This document shows, in pieces, positions 46,201 to 54,283 of a stretch of 64,000 bases of DNA. The position numbers were made by a program, and so were the translations under genes. The notes beneath the pieces are model-generated. The model saw only the letters and a program-made list of their open reading frames with translations, made no database searches and was not told where the DNA came from. Origin of the DNA: an uncultured Collinsella sp. Lineage in GTDB: Bacteria; Actinomycetota; Coriobacteriia; Coriobacteriales; Coriobacteriaceae. The stretch is taken from the NCBI GenBank assembly GCA_938023705.1, contig CALJDJ010000095.1, positions 1-64,000 on the forward strand. Reading direction: 5' to 3'. Position 1 is the stretch's first letter; the number at the start of each line of letters is the position of its first letter.

Positions 46201-47182
46201 GCAGAGGATCAACCACGCCGCCATTAAAATGACGGTCAAGAATACGCAGCATCTCGTCGGGCTGAAATTTCATATGTCCCGCCGCCAGCATCGACAGCAT
46301 ATCGGCCTTCGCATGGTCGATCTCGTCAAAGATAAACAGGCATTCGTCGGCAACCGCTGCGTTAAAGAACACAACGCCCGCTTCTGTCACCGTATCGATT
46401 CTATTGACGAGCTTTTGCGGCGTGCATGCAATTACATGCGGCGCGCGCTTATCGTTAAGCAATGCCGAGGGCCAAATCCGGGGAATCTCCTCAATGCCAC
46501 GCGTGATGCTCTGGCGTCCACGGCTCACCGCTCGACGCAAGCTCGCGTCTGCCAACGCCAGCTTATCCCACAGCCCTGGAGTCAGGCGGTCGACAACGCT
46601 TCCCAGACGCTCCTTCTTGTCCAAAAGGCCCAAAAGGTCATCGGCGACCTCCATCACACCGCGCCACGCGTGCGCAATATCGCGAAGAACGGCCTCGTCC
46701 TTTGCTCCAAAGGGGCATGGAATATCGCGCGGCCTTACGCTGCCCTTGTCAAACGTGGCGTCAATCCAGTTTTTGATGTTCTCGCCCGCTCGCGGAAGAT
46801 CGAACACCATGCGCTCCGCATCATCGTCACTCATGCCCTGCTCAACCAACAATTCGCGCACGTTTGCAACATAGTTGTCGCGGTTGTCCTTACCCGGAAC
46901 CACAAACACCAGAGTACGGCGACCGGGACATTTATTAAAACAGCCCGACTCATCCCAGCCGCCGGCAATCAGGTCTGCCGTGACCTGCTCGGCCGTGTAG
47001 TTTTTACCCGAGCCCGTTGTGGCGCCCAAAAAGTACAGGCCGTTGTTGTCCTGATCCTTGGGGACAAACAGCGCACGCTCAAAAAACTCGCGCATCGCCT
47101 TTTGGCGCGCAAGATAGGGAGAAAGCTCCTTGTCGCCCGCAGACGACGGATTCGATTGACAGTTCAGCTCCCACGTAGCCAT
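43250..47182 (-). CDS. Large SF2-type helicase with nuclease-like C-terminus
   Basis: The 1310 residues carry an N-terminal P-loop GATTGSGKN (53-61), DEID (286-289, FIFDEIDHAK) and a motif VI-like QAVGRLMRT (about 935-943), defining a DEAD/DEAH-like helicase. The P-loop ends in Asn rather than Thr or Ser. Near the C-terminus GGDFEVLD, then VWIDFKHY (D-x-K at about 1222-1224) fits a PD-(D/E)XK nuclease core. ATG 47182 follows CGGAGG. It is third to fourth in a five-gene operon behind a ClpX-like ATPase. The nuclease call is inference from the motif. A role in defence or in element maintenance is plausible. Confidence 0.82.
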   Translation of the reverse strand: MATWELNCQSNPSSAGDKELSPYLARQKAMREFFERALFVPKDQDNNGLYFLGATTGSGKNYTAEQVTADLIAGGWDESGCFNKCPGRRTLVFVVPGKDNRDNYVANVRELLVEQGMSDDDAERMVFDLPRAGENIKNWIDATFDKGSVRPRDIPCPFGAKDEAVLRDIAHAWRGVMEVADDLLGLLDKKERLGSVVDRLTPGLWDKLALADASLRRAVSRGRQSITRGIEEIPRIWPSALLNDKRAPHVIACTPQKLVNRIDTVTEAGVVFFNAAVADECLFIFDEIDHAKADMLSMLAAGHMKFQPDEMLRILDRHFNGGVVDPLLLGNRDQWMAVYTHASTSGEHEGSNAATGKVSRASVETAAEEIAKGAKRIQKMIAACIQDMELQQPFALSDKAKDEQLAGRHLFGSDDISVGDGLSNPLRYELDTRRNRNMITSCGTDEQQTVNKAVRRARGLVRMVVGHLARCATLMDKLYYGSISYKDDLSRKNIIDALGIRNDQTNEKYFWNSLMLALFFKDRKNDEIDAVDDSMYARGVDYLVMETTIDHMFTTYLTNHGIERMPEAYLASIAAKAPCVCMSATWNAPTIKNFDLDYLDEVHGVVRKDAWIGELNQEIVRQTRLFNKQAATMYAVDVVWVDESKKLAGMAAVAGGANGGGIVSPDEVYEHVMGFFDQIGVSEGLAACLRRKIADRVTTSDAESIEFELKRLSKTLVAVSAWARGVARSEQQAGAIFTTRHMGNHGDFNSLALDLAREIVAELVIRNVKHPEASYEKSLEEAKDMVPCFNAAGWEEGWRGAQERLKDGEPTLMFINLAAGGFSKNLKYEVPESLRNTVRQVDCGFGNDGRHPKMDLDFLYVESPTSRLAWGVDMSSKKFDQQALLGVVEQEELVTRGEIPFIQKRHRVRTVLAGAGGKLPVRDTLSYQVEGARIVAQAVGRLMRTSVKMLHVQVMLDREIAADCDFSFLHDLPMGYELEQVVGACAAVNNHMADKKQHAASKQQNLAAFRNNLAKEKHEKLAWKVASLDAREEDLAAFDDERNFYLHHFCLPWEELASYPARKSTALHMPFAASGYAYAQGGACKVPHFEFPSYDGEPVEQIAARLEECCRYDKGLKGATVRQISQAAARVPELLSIREVRERWSRDGVPATLQPAATAHMTPYMFQAVYLGELGESAGRAIFEAYYDGRYSLTRGDAAHAETGGDFEVLDAAGNKTGVWIDFKHYRIGAYEAYRRSGGETTDAERFKAKAQKVGAKRLLIVNVLADEAALELRQKPIDDEGMVFSFPYMATDGAINLEMMEAIGRAIEA

Positions 47183-47311
47183 GGTCAAACCTCCGATTTA
47201 GTTGTTGCATGTGTTGAATACCATCCCGTGCGGACAAAAACTCACGCAGGGCGGCTGAGCGATGGCATCTATGCCGCTTGAGAAAAGAAAGGAAAGAGAA
47301 GCAGTCGGCGA

Positions 47312-49081
47312 CTACTCGCACGAAGCGAGCAGCTTCTCAAGATCGCATTCCAACGCCTCGCGCTCCTCAGCGTCGATCACCGCGAGGGCGACACGCATCA
47401 GGGACACATCGGCGGCAAGCTCCTTTACCTGGTCGGGACGCTTGCTAAAGTGGTCGTAAATCCGCAGGGCCTCCCCGGCCGCCAGGTACTGCCACTTTTC
47501 CAACGAAGGCTTTTCGGACCTGCTCATGGCATCGACCCACTCGCCAAGACCCTGAAAACCGTTGCCCGTAGTCGTGCCGTTCATAACCACATCGAGCGGG
47601 CTCAGCAAGCAATCGGGCGATTTTTTGTACACCAATTTGGTGAGCGTAAGCACCTGAGCAAGGTTGCGATACCGTTCCTTGTCGGCATAGAGCACGTCGT
47701 TGTAGCAGGCGCACGCCTTAAGCAGCTCGTGGGCGGCAATGCGCTCCGGCCCATCAAACGGAACGCCGCGCAACAACACCCCAGCAAGATCGAATGCCTT
47801 GCCGCCCTGCACGATCTTGTCGAGCGCCGAACCGTCCACCAAATCCGCCAGCCAAGCAAACTCAGGCTGATACGGCTTATGCTCGTCCTCGTCCTCATGC
47901 TCCATCCAGTCGCTTACCAACGCCAGGGCTTCAATCTCTCTCCCGTTCAGAAAGGGCGAATTCTCCCCCATCTCTTCCTGCAAAAAGCCCCGCGGCTCAT
48001 GAGAGCGCTCGTACGCAACCGCAAGTTCCCCGTCGCTCACGACCAAGGTCGCACGGGAAATATAGGTATCTTCCCGCATGTCCCTCCAGGCGTACATCAT
48101 AAGGGGACGCAGTTGACGGAGCATGCCGCGCGCGCCGGCACCTTCCTTAACCGCGCGCTTCGCCGCAAGGCGAGCAGCATCTGCCATCAGCTCCATCTTG
48201 GCGCCATTTCCCATCATGTTGTTGTACTTGGGCAGGTACTGTTCATACGCAATCTGGACCAGATCGTCCACGCTCAAGGCGTTAAAGTTAATCACCGAGC
48301 CAATGCGCCCGCACAGCTCGGACATAATACCCCAAGTCTCAACATCCTCGATGGTCGCACTGTCTCGCAGCTCGTTTGCCGATTTTGCGGCGGTGCACAC
48401 GGCGGCATACGAGGATCCGAAGCCGACCGTGGTGCCAGACTTGTCACTCAGGCGCTTGCGCACCAGAGCATCCAAGCCCATAAAGGCGCCGCCCAAAATG
48501 CAAACAACCTGATCGAGGTTGAGCGTCTTAATGGCCGCACTCTTGGAGGTATCGCATTCAAACGGCATCTCCCCGCCTTCCAAGAGCTTAAGGAACGACT
48601 GCGATGGACTAAAGCTTGATGCAACTTCGCCCCCATCGGGCTCGGCACGAACTGCCTTGTCAAACTCGTCAAAGAGCACCAAACAGATATCGCCGGGATT
48701 GGCAGCCTGATAGTCCGCGACCTGCGACAGGCAGTTGCTCATGCTGGCACCGCGCCAGCCCTCGCCCGTCATGGTGGAGACATCGAACACAAACAGCTTG
48801 AGCCCCGCGGCATCCGCCACGGCCTTGATGGTGTGGGTCTTTCCCGTGCCAGTGGAGCCCATCACCAAAATGGCAGCGGGCGAAAGAACGTCGCGCGGGT
48901 CGGCGCCGCGTGCCAACATCACGCAGCGGTTGACCTCAAAGCTCAGCGCCGTCACAAAGGCCTCCAAGCTTCCTTCGTGGCCAATAACACTCTGACGCGT
49001 CTGCTCCACCAGACGCGTAGGCGCAATTCGATTGAGCAAGTCCTGGTAGCGATCGATGTTTCGATACTGCTTCTGAGTCAT
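47312..49081 (-). CDS. ClpX-like AAA+ unfoldase without zinc domain
   Basis: Walker A GSTGTGKT (75-82), Walker B LVLFDEFDK (134-142), sensor 1 region ILGGAFMGLD (195-204), VGFGS (219-223) at the position of the ClpX IGF loop, and sensor 2 GARG (316-319) follow ClpX in order and spacing. The N-terminal zinc-binding domain of ClpX is missing; about 230 extra C-terminal residues are unrecognised. The I/V-G-F tripeptide in ClpX docks on ClpP, and a ClpP paralogue is encoded at 61345-61965. ATG 49081 after AAGGAAGG is preferred to 49099. It lies in the operon 50130-41371. Confidence 0.85.
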   Translation of the reverse strand: MTQKQYRNIDRYQDLLNRIAPTRLVEQTRQSVIGHEGSLEAFVTALSFEVNRCVMLARGADPRDVLSPAAILVMGSTGTGKTHTIKAVADAAGLKLFVFDVSTMTGEGWRGASMSNCLSQVADYQAANPGDICLVLFDEFDKAVRAEPDGGEVASSFSPSQSFLKLLEGGEMPFECDTSKSAAIKTLNLDQVVCILGGAFMGLDALVRKRLSDKSGTTVGFGSSYAAVCTAAKSANELRDSATIEDVETWGIMSELCGRIGSVINFNALSVDDLVQIAYEQYLPKYNNMMGNGAKMELMADAARLAAKRAVKEGAGARGMLRQLRPLMMYAWRDMREDTYISRATLVVSDGELAVAYERSHEPRGFLQEEMGENSPFLNGREIEALALVSDWMEHEDEDEHKPYQPEFAWLADLVDGSALDKIVQGGKAFDLAGVLLRGVPFDGPERIAAHELLKACACYNDVLYADKERYRNLAQVLTLTKLVYKKSPDCLLSPLDVVMNGTTTGNGFQGLGEWVDAMSRSEKPSLEKWQYLAAGEALRIYDHFSKRPDQVKELAADVSLMRVALAVIDAEEREALECDLEKLLASCE

Positions 49082-49141
49082 GGGCGCCTTCCTTTCCATA
49101 TTGGTTTTCTTTCCTTCGATGTGGGCCGAGCCCTTAAACCA

Positions 49142-49348
49142 CTACAGTGCCAGCGATGTCGCCGACTCCAGATAGATCACGTTGCCCGGCTGGGTAAAGA
49201 CCGGAATGTGGTAGAGCAGCTGCAAAATGCCCTGCTTGAGCAGCGGAAACAGTGTGGGATGCAACACTTCGTACATCAGGGCACCAGCCATAAGAGCGGT
49301 AAGTATGGCAAGCAGCAGAAGCTTTTGAGCGTTAGAGAATACCGACAT
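49142..49348 (-). CDS. Small single-pass or two-pass membrane protein
   Basis: ATG 49348 follows AAAGGAACGACC. The 68 residues have a hydrophobic segment at about 7-28 (KLLLLAILTALMAGALM) and a second amphipathic stretch (LFPLLKQGILQLLYHIP). No family recognised. It sits between the larger membrane protein and the ClpX-like gene on the same strand with gaps of 44 and 60 bases. Confidence 0.65.
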   Translation of the reverse strand: MSVFSNAQKLLLLAILTALMAGALMYEVLHPTLFPLLKQGILQLLYHIPVFTQPGNVIYLESATSLAL

Positions 49349-49392
49349 GGTCGTTCCTTTCTTCATGCGAGATATTTGGATTGCGTTGTGGG

Positions 49393-50130
49393 TTAGCGAC
49401 TCATAGCGATGGCAATGCCAATAACCGTGATAACCACGGGGATCGCAAGCGATGCAAACAGAATCCCGGCAAAAAGGCCCACCACCAGCGCGCACACGAT
49501 GATGACCAGCGTGGTGGGTACAAGCGCAAGCAGAGGAGTAACCACGCAGGCGGATGCAAAGCGAAGCCCGTGGAACTTGTGCTCATCGGGAAATAGAGCG
49601 TTAAGGACCCCTTCGACAATTCGCCACTCGACAATCGTTCCGATGGTTAAGACAACCGCCCAAAGCAGGTAATCATTTGCACGGGAATCCGAAGCCATCT
49701 TTCCGGTGACGCCAGCCCAACAATCAAATGCCGCGGTATAGCCCAGCAAACAGACGATCGCGCAGACGACGGATGCAAATGCGCCCGCGCTCTCGATTGC
49801 ACCGAGCAGCTCGCACATGTCGGATTCGCGCCCTCCCGTTAACAGCACGATCCATTTGTGGGCAAGCGCCGCAACAAACGCCGCGCCCAGCACAACCCAG
49901 TACACCCTAAACGCCACCAGGCGCCATGAATGGAGCGGGATCACCGTGTTGCTCTCACTAATCTCGAACATAAACCCGCCGAGCCACGTCGTCAGCAAGC
50001 ACATCATGTCGATGGCGACCACGTAGAGTACAACCGCAAAGACGGTTTGCAGAATCATGCCGAAAATATTCATCGCCGTTGGCTTCTTGGGGGCGTCCGG
50101 CTCGATTCTGTACATGTCGTATCCGTTCAT
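49393..50130 (-). CDS. Multi-span membrane protein, first gene of the ClpX-like/helicase operon
   Basis: The 245 residues have about five or six hydrophobic segments (near 22-48, 70-92, 108-130, 150-170, 200-225 and 228-245) and begin with a short polar N-terminus. ATG follows GAAAGGACAGC. No transport or enzyme motif is visible and I do not recognise the family. As the first gene of the operon it may anchor or sense for the cytosolic ATPases. Confidence 0.75.
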   Translation of the reverse strand: MNGYDMYRIEPDAPKKPTAMNIFGMILQTVFAVVLYVVAIDMMCLLTTWLGGFMFEISESNTVIPLHSWRLVAFRVYWVVLGAAFVAALAHKWIVLLTGGRESDMCELLGAIESAGAFASVVCAIVCLLGYTAAFDCWAGVTGKMASDSRANDYLLWAVVLTIGTIVEWRIVEGVLNALFPDEHKFHGLRFASACVVTPLLALVPTTLVIIVCALVVGLFAGILFASLAIPVVITVIGIAIAMSR

Positions 50131-50399
50131 TAGCTGTCCTTTCGTTGCTGAAACAACTAGTTGGTTTATCCACTGTAGCTTGATACAACTAGGAGATATG
50201 CAAATCTCTTAGTGTTAGTATCTAGCGAAATATTACCCAATGCGTACGGCCTCATACGCACCATTCGATTTTTTTCTTTTTCATTTGAGTGCCCCGTCTG
50301 AAAAACGCCGCAACTGCTCTTCTTGTAGACTGAAGGCAATTGAGCCGCGACGGGCCAGTCAGCGAACCGCGCAATATAGGGAATATGCAGGAGGTGCGC
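50131..50399. promoter_or_regulatory. Divergent control region of the accessory operon
   Basis: AT-rich compared with both sides. It holds the palindrome CAACTAGTTG (50154-50163), a second ACAACTAG (50185-50192) and an imperfect larger inverted repeat around ATACAACTAGGAGAT / ATCTCTTAGTGTTAGTAT (50183-50221). These may be binding sites shared by the minus-strand operon and the plus-strand HsdM/S-like gene. Confidence 0.4.
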
Positions 50400-52043
50400 A
50401 TGCTCAAAACTAAAGCAGAATTTGCAACTCTTCGCTTAAACGAAGATCTCAAGCCATATATGAGCCGATATCTATCGGATCTTGTGTCTCATATGGTCGA
50501 GAAATATCAGCCTTCGTCGAGAACGAAAAGGCTCATTGAACTGTGCTGTCGCGATTTTGAGTTTTCGAGCGAGCACGTCGATGGCCCCTCGTGGTCTGTT
50601 TTGGGGATTGACCTCAAGCGACCTTCGGCCGCCTCGTTTGAGTTTGAGGACCGCGTTTACAACGAAGCAACCGACGAATGGGATTATGTGCCCGCTTGCG
50701 TTTGCAAAAACCGAGTCAAAGTCCCGACGTCGACGTTTACTGCCATCGAGGAGAATATCTTTTTATACGACTACGAGCAGGACGCAGCCTCTCACACGTA
50801 CGAATCAGCACTCATTTACTGCAGGCCCCCCGAGCTACGACCGCTATCCCAATTCCCGGCATCTATCGATGCGGCAAATGCGCGAGTCCTGGATTTCCTC
50901 AGAACGCGCTCGAAGCAGCTGCAACGCAGCGCAGGCATCCCCGATCTGCTTTCGGTCACTGAGTGGTACTACATCTTTCTTGCGGCATCCATTGCCTGCT
51001 CTCAGTCCCATGCCACGGCCGTCATTCAGATTTCGGACCGTCTGTTCAATCTGGCGCGAGCCGTAGATGGACGTCGCCTTCTTTGTGACCTCGGCCTGCT
51101 AAAGAGCATTGTGCTTCTTCCCAACACCATTGCCAAAAAGGCCGAGGGTCGCGCGCTGCTCTTTATTGGCGACGGCGAGCCCAATGATCCGTATTTCCTT
51201 TTTGACGGCAGGAGCTTTGACGACAAGCAAATGACCGATGAGATTCTGCACCAGCTCCTCGATTCCGTCGACCGAGCCTACGGCGATCAAAAGAATCCAG
51301 TCTATTGGCATCGGCTCGAGGATCAGGGCAACGGCATATATCCCCTATTACCCAATACAAAGAGCGGATCGTTCGACGAGAGAATGTTCATCCCCCTTGG
51401 GTCGCTAGCGCCAATCTACCGCGGCACCGCCCGCAGCGTTGTAACCAAACTGCCCGAATCAGATCCGACAGACAGTTACCAACAGCACGACTGCTACTAC
51501 CTGTCGCTAAAGCATCTTCATGATGGCGCAATCATTGCCGCAGAAGATGTACTTGAGCGTGTCCCCGATACAGATATCTACGATGTAAGCCGTGTAGACT
51601 ACGAAGATTTTCGGAAGGCCAAACCGATCGACGCCCGCGAGGCGAGCCTTCTCATATCACGCGTCGGGCCTCCATTCAAGCTTGCCCTCATCACGCCAGG
51701 CCACTTTTCTGTCGGTTCTGAGCGCCCCGTGGAGCGCGGTCTTTTGTTTGAGAGCATTGTCCCCTGCGACGCCATGTTCTGCGCTACCTTTGAGGACGAG
51801 CTGCTTGCCCAGTTTGTCCTGGCATACCTGTCGTCCGATGAGGGGCAGAAGAAACTGGCGGACACCTCGCACGGAGACGCGCTTGTGCAACTTGCCCCAA
51901 TGGACCTGCGAAGCATGACCGTGCCTGTTCCCGGGCGAGCGGAGCAGGAGCGCTACGCGCTAGAGTACGAAGCAAAGCAGCGCGCCTACGAGGACGCCCT
52001 TAAGCAGGCGGAACATTACGCTGCGAGCAAGGGAACGATGTAG
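50400..52043 (+). CDS. HsdM/HsdS-like fusion with degenerate methylase motifs
   Basis: ATG 50400 follows CAGGAGGTGCGC. Residues about 1-290 follow the N6-adenine methylase layout (IACSQSHATAVIQISDRLF, then LLCDLGLLKSIVLLPNTIA), but the expected NPPF/Y motif reads CRPPE and no SAM-binding Gly-rich loop is seen. From about 335 a type I specificity-subunit-like domain follows (target recognition, then VLAYLSSDEGQKKLAD, SMTVPVPGRAEQERYALE and a terminal helix). It may bind DNA without methylating it. It diverges from the ClpX-like/helicase operon. Confidence 0.65.
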   Translation: MLKTKAEFATLRLNEDLKPYMSRYLSDLVSHMVEKYQPSSRTKRLIELCCRDFEFSSEHVDGPSWSVLGIDLKRPSAASFEFEDRVYNEATDEWDYVPACVCKNRVKVPTSTFTAIEENIFLYDYEQDAASHTYESALIYCRPPELRPLSQFPASIDAANARVLDFLRTRSKQLQRSAGIPDLLSVTEWYYIFLAASIACSQSHATAVIQISDRLFNLARAVDGRRLLCDLGLLKSIVLLPNTIAKKAEGRALLFIGDGEPNDPYFLFDGRSFDDKQMTDEILHQLLDSVDRAYGDQKNPVYWHRLEDQGNGIYPLLPNTKSGSFDERMFIPLGSLAPIYRGTARSVVTKLPESDPTDSYQQHDCYYLSLKHLHDGAIIAAEDVLERVPDTDIYDVSRVDYEDFRKAKPIDAREASLLISRVGPPFKLALITPGHFSVGSERPVERGLLFESIVPCDAMFCATFEDELLAQFVLAYLSSDEGQKKLADTSHGDALVQLAPMDLRSMTVPVPGRAEQERYALEYEAKQRAYEDALKQAEHYAASKGTM

Positions 52044-52114
52044 CGACCGAGATTGGCAGACTGTCCGGACTTTTCCGACGGCCTGTCAATCAGGCGCGCC
52101 ATTCAGCGCGGCGG

Positions 52115-52732
52115 CTAGAAATTGTCATCGGACTTTGCGCTGGCTTTGGCTGCCTCTTCGCCCGCGATCAGGTCCCTAACCGTTATATGCGCACCGTACG
52201 TAGCATCCTCAATCTTTTCCATAACATCAGGGTCGCAAGTTCCCCAAATATCTTTAAGGACTCGAGCCAATCCCCAAGCGGCGCTGAGCAGGACGTCAAC
52301 ATCCTTTAGATCTAAGTGGCTGACCGCAAAGGGACAGTACTCGCGCTCCAGCAGATAGGTGTCAACGGCGCCAATTGCCTCAGCCACGTACCGCTCAAGA
52401 TCGGGATGGGGATGGAAGGCGCACAGCGCCTTGTGCGGATCGGTCGGCTCAATCCAATACAGCGTTGTCGCATCCTCGCATTTCTCGAGCGGATAACGCT
52501 CAACCGCCTTCTCCCAACTTTCATACCAAGGATCGGCATCGCCGTCCGTCATTGACTTGCAAAGATCAATCGCCGCAGAAACAGTCGCACACGAATATCT
52601 ATAGCTGGCGTCTTTCTTAAACTCATCATTGAGCTCGACATCGCCAGACAGCTCCGCCTCCATGATCAGGAACGGACCATCCTCATCCGTAACGCTCATG
52701 GGGTAGTTGTTGCACTCATAGTCCGGATACAT
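52115..52732 (-). CDS. Hypothetical acidic protein
   Basis: ATG 52732 follows TTGGAG. The 205 residues are acidic, with aromatic-rich stretches (DPWYESWEKAVERYPLEK) and no membrane segment or known motif. The open frame extends to 52873, but that part is the translation of a palindromic repeat and of a gene remnant. Function unknown. Confidence 0.65.
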   Translation of the reverse strand: MYPDYECNNYPMSVTDEDGPFLIMEAELSGDVELNDEFKKDASYRYSCATVSAAIDLCKSMTDGDADPWYESWEKAVERYPLEKCEDATTLYWIEPTDPHKALCAFHPHPDLERYVAEAIGAVDTYLLEREYCPFAVSHLDLKDVDVLLSAAWGLARVLKDIWGTCDPDVMEKIEDATYGAHITVRDLIAGEEAAKASAKSDDNF

Positions 52733-52760
52733 TTTGTCTCCAATCAATCGTTCGGACACA

Positions 52761-52814
52761 TTAATGACCAATATCGAAACCGCGCTCGCGCGGAGGGACG
52801 TCGTCCTCGCGCCA
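52761..52814 (-). pseudogene. 3'-end remnant of a paralogue of the gene at 53848
   Basis: Read on the minus strand these bases encode WREDDVPPRERGFDIGH then stop. The gene at 53848-54174 ends WIQDDSSPRERGFDIAC then stop, with 11 of 17 residues identical and the same distance to the stop. Upstream the similarity ends at the palindromic repeat 52819-52891. This looks like the surviving tail of a duplicated gene. Confidence 0.6.
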
Positions 52815-52818
52815 ATCT

Positions 52819-52891
52819 GCAAGTTTTTCTCACCGCGTGAAAAGAACTTGCGATTTCTGCAAGTTCTTCTCACGCTGCGATAAGAACTCGC
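52819..52891. repeat. Pair of adjacent palindromes, copy A
   Basis: Two hairpins in tandem: AAGTTTTTCTCAC / GTGAAAAGAACTT (52821-52849) and AAGTTCTTCTCAC with ATAAGAACTCGC (52861-52891). The same doublet recurs at 56458-56530. The spacing and doublet form recall bacterial interspersed mosaic elements. Confidence 0.65.
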
Positions 52892-52903
52892 ATGATCGCC
52901 CCG

Positions 52904-53728
52904 CTACCTGCGCCACGAGGCAGCAAGGATAATGGGAATCCCGGCAAGGCACACCACCAAGGCTACGGCCGCGAACGCAAGCGCGATGGCCACGCTCGCG
53001 ACGACATAGGCCACGGCAATGAAGGCCAGCGCCAGCAGGCAGGCAAGCAGCTCGGCCACGTAGCACAACACCAGGTTCGAGCTCGCGCGCTTCAGCAGGA
53101 CGTCGGCAAGGCGGACAAGCTCGACGGCAAAGCCGCTGCCGAAATTACGGCCAGGGCCCTTGGCAAGGAACCACTTGAACAGGCACATCAGGGCGCAGCC
53201 CAGCATGATCATGATGGAAACGGTCCATACATTGTGCCCCGACTCAACAAGGTTCTGGTCACCCATCGCGCTGCCGTTGATGAGCCAACTCGTTCCATAG
53301 CCCATGAACAGCATCGCCAGCAGCAGGCAGGCGCTTACCGCGGCAAGAGAGCGCGACACGCGCCTGCTGAACACCGGAGCTTTGCAGCTGAGCCCAAACC
53401 CCTCGCGAACGCGCCAGACGGCATGGTAGGCAGGGTAGGCCGCGATGAGCACGGCCACGAGCAGCGACGCCCAATCGGACCCGGGCACCGCCGACGCGTA
53501 CTCCGCAATCGAAGCAACTGAGCAGTTGGCATGAAACGACTCGTTCAAGAACAGCGCGACCTCGCCCTTCCAGACGCAAAACGGGGCGGCGACGGAGGCG
53601 ATGCCGCCAGCGACGATCGCGGCAACGGCAATGAGCAGCGCGCCCTGCACGAGCTTGACGGCCTCGCCTTTGGCAGTGCGGGGCGCAGACTCAACGGCGC
53701 TGGACGATATTTGAATAGAGGTGTTCAT
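52904..53728 (-). CDS. Multi-span membrane protein
   Basis: ATG 53728 follows TTGAAAGG. The 274 residues have about six hydrophobic segments (near 26-50, 85-105, 125-150, 165-190, 210-235 and 240-268). It has no recognised motif. The layout is similar to the membrane proteins at 49393 and 56805 but I see no clear sequence identity. It lies in a block of accessory genes bounded by two palindrome doublets. Confidence 0.7.
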   Translation of the reverse strand: MNTSIQISSSAVESAPRTAKGEAVKLVQGALLIAVAAIVAGGIASVAAPFCVWKGEVALFLNESFHANCSVASIAEYASAVPGSDWASLLVAVLIAAYPAYHAVWRVREGFGLSCKAPVFSRRVSRSLAAVSACLLLAMLFMGYGTSWLINGSAMGDQNLVESGHNVWTVSIMIMLGCALMCLFKWFLAKGPGRNFGSGFAVELVRLADVLLKRASSNLVLCYVAELLACLLALAFIAVAYVVASVAIALAFAAVALVVCLAGIPIILAASWRR

Positions 53729-53847
53729 GATTTACCTTTCAACAGAGATCAATGCGGAGCCGGAATCACCGGCAACTAGGATGCAGCCTCTAGTCGACTC
53801 CGATTAGAGATTGTTCGCCCACATTGATACCAAGTCGCGCGGACACA

Positions 53848-54174
53848 CTAACAAGCGATATCGAAGCCGCGCTCACGCGGGGAGCTGTCGTCCTGGATCC
53901 ATTCGATCCCGACGTACTCATCGATCCCCGCATCGGGGGCTGACGACCACCTGAACTCGAAACCAAGCTGGTCAAGCTCGTCAGCTCGCTCACGGATCAC
54001 TCCGTAAGCATCCAACGCATTCTCGAAATCCTCCGAAGACGCATAGCCGCGCTCGCACTGCTTGCGCATCTGATGCAAGCGACCTATGGCGACAGCGATA
54101 ATCTCGCGAAGAGCGGTAACCTCGCGCTCGCATACATCGATGTTTCCTTCGTTGAGCTTGATGCGATCGGACAT
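53848..54174 (-). CDS. Small hypothetical protein with coiled-coil tendency
   Basis: ATG 54174 follows CAGGGAGG. The 108 residues begin MSDRIKLNEGNIDVCERE and contain a helical stretch (about 15-80) with heptad-like Leu/Ile/Arg spacing, then an aromatic acidic tail ending PRERGFDIAC. A fragment of a paralogue persists at 52761-52814. It is divergent from the 715-residue gene at 54284. Function unknown. Confidence 0.65.
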   Translation of the reverse strand: MSDRIKLNEGNIDVCEREVTALREIIAVAIGRLHQMRKQCERGYASSEDFENALDAYGVIRERADELDQLGFEFRWSSAPDAGIDEYVGIEWIQDDSSPRERGFDIAC

Positions 54175-54283
54175 AACGGCCTCCCTGGTTTTAAGCCTTT
54201 TCGCTTGACTCCATTGAACAGCCGCGAACAGCCGCGTAATATGACTTTTATCGCGTTTTAAATTTTGGCTGTTTGGAGCATCA

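Noticed and set aside
47312..49081. Housekeeping ClpX
   Set aside because: The zinc-binding domain is missing, a long C-terminal extension is present and the neighbours are not tig/clpP.
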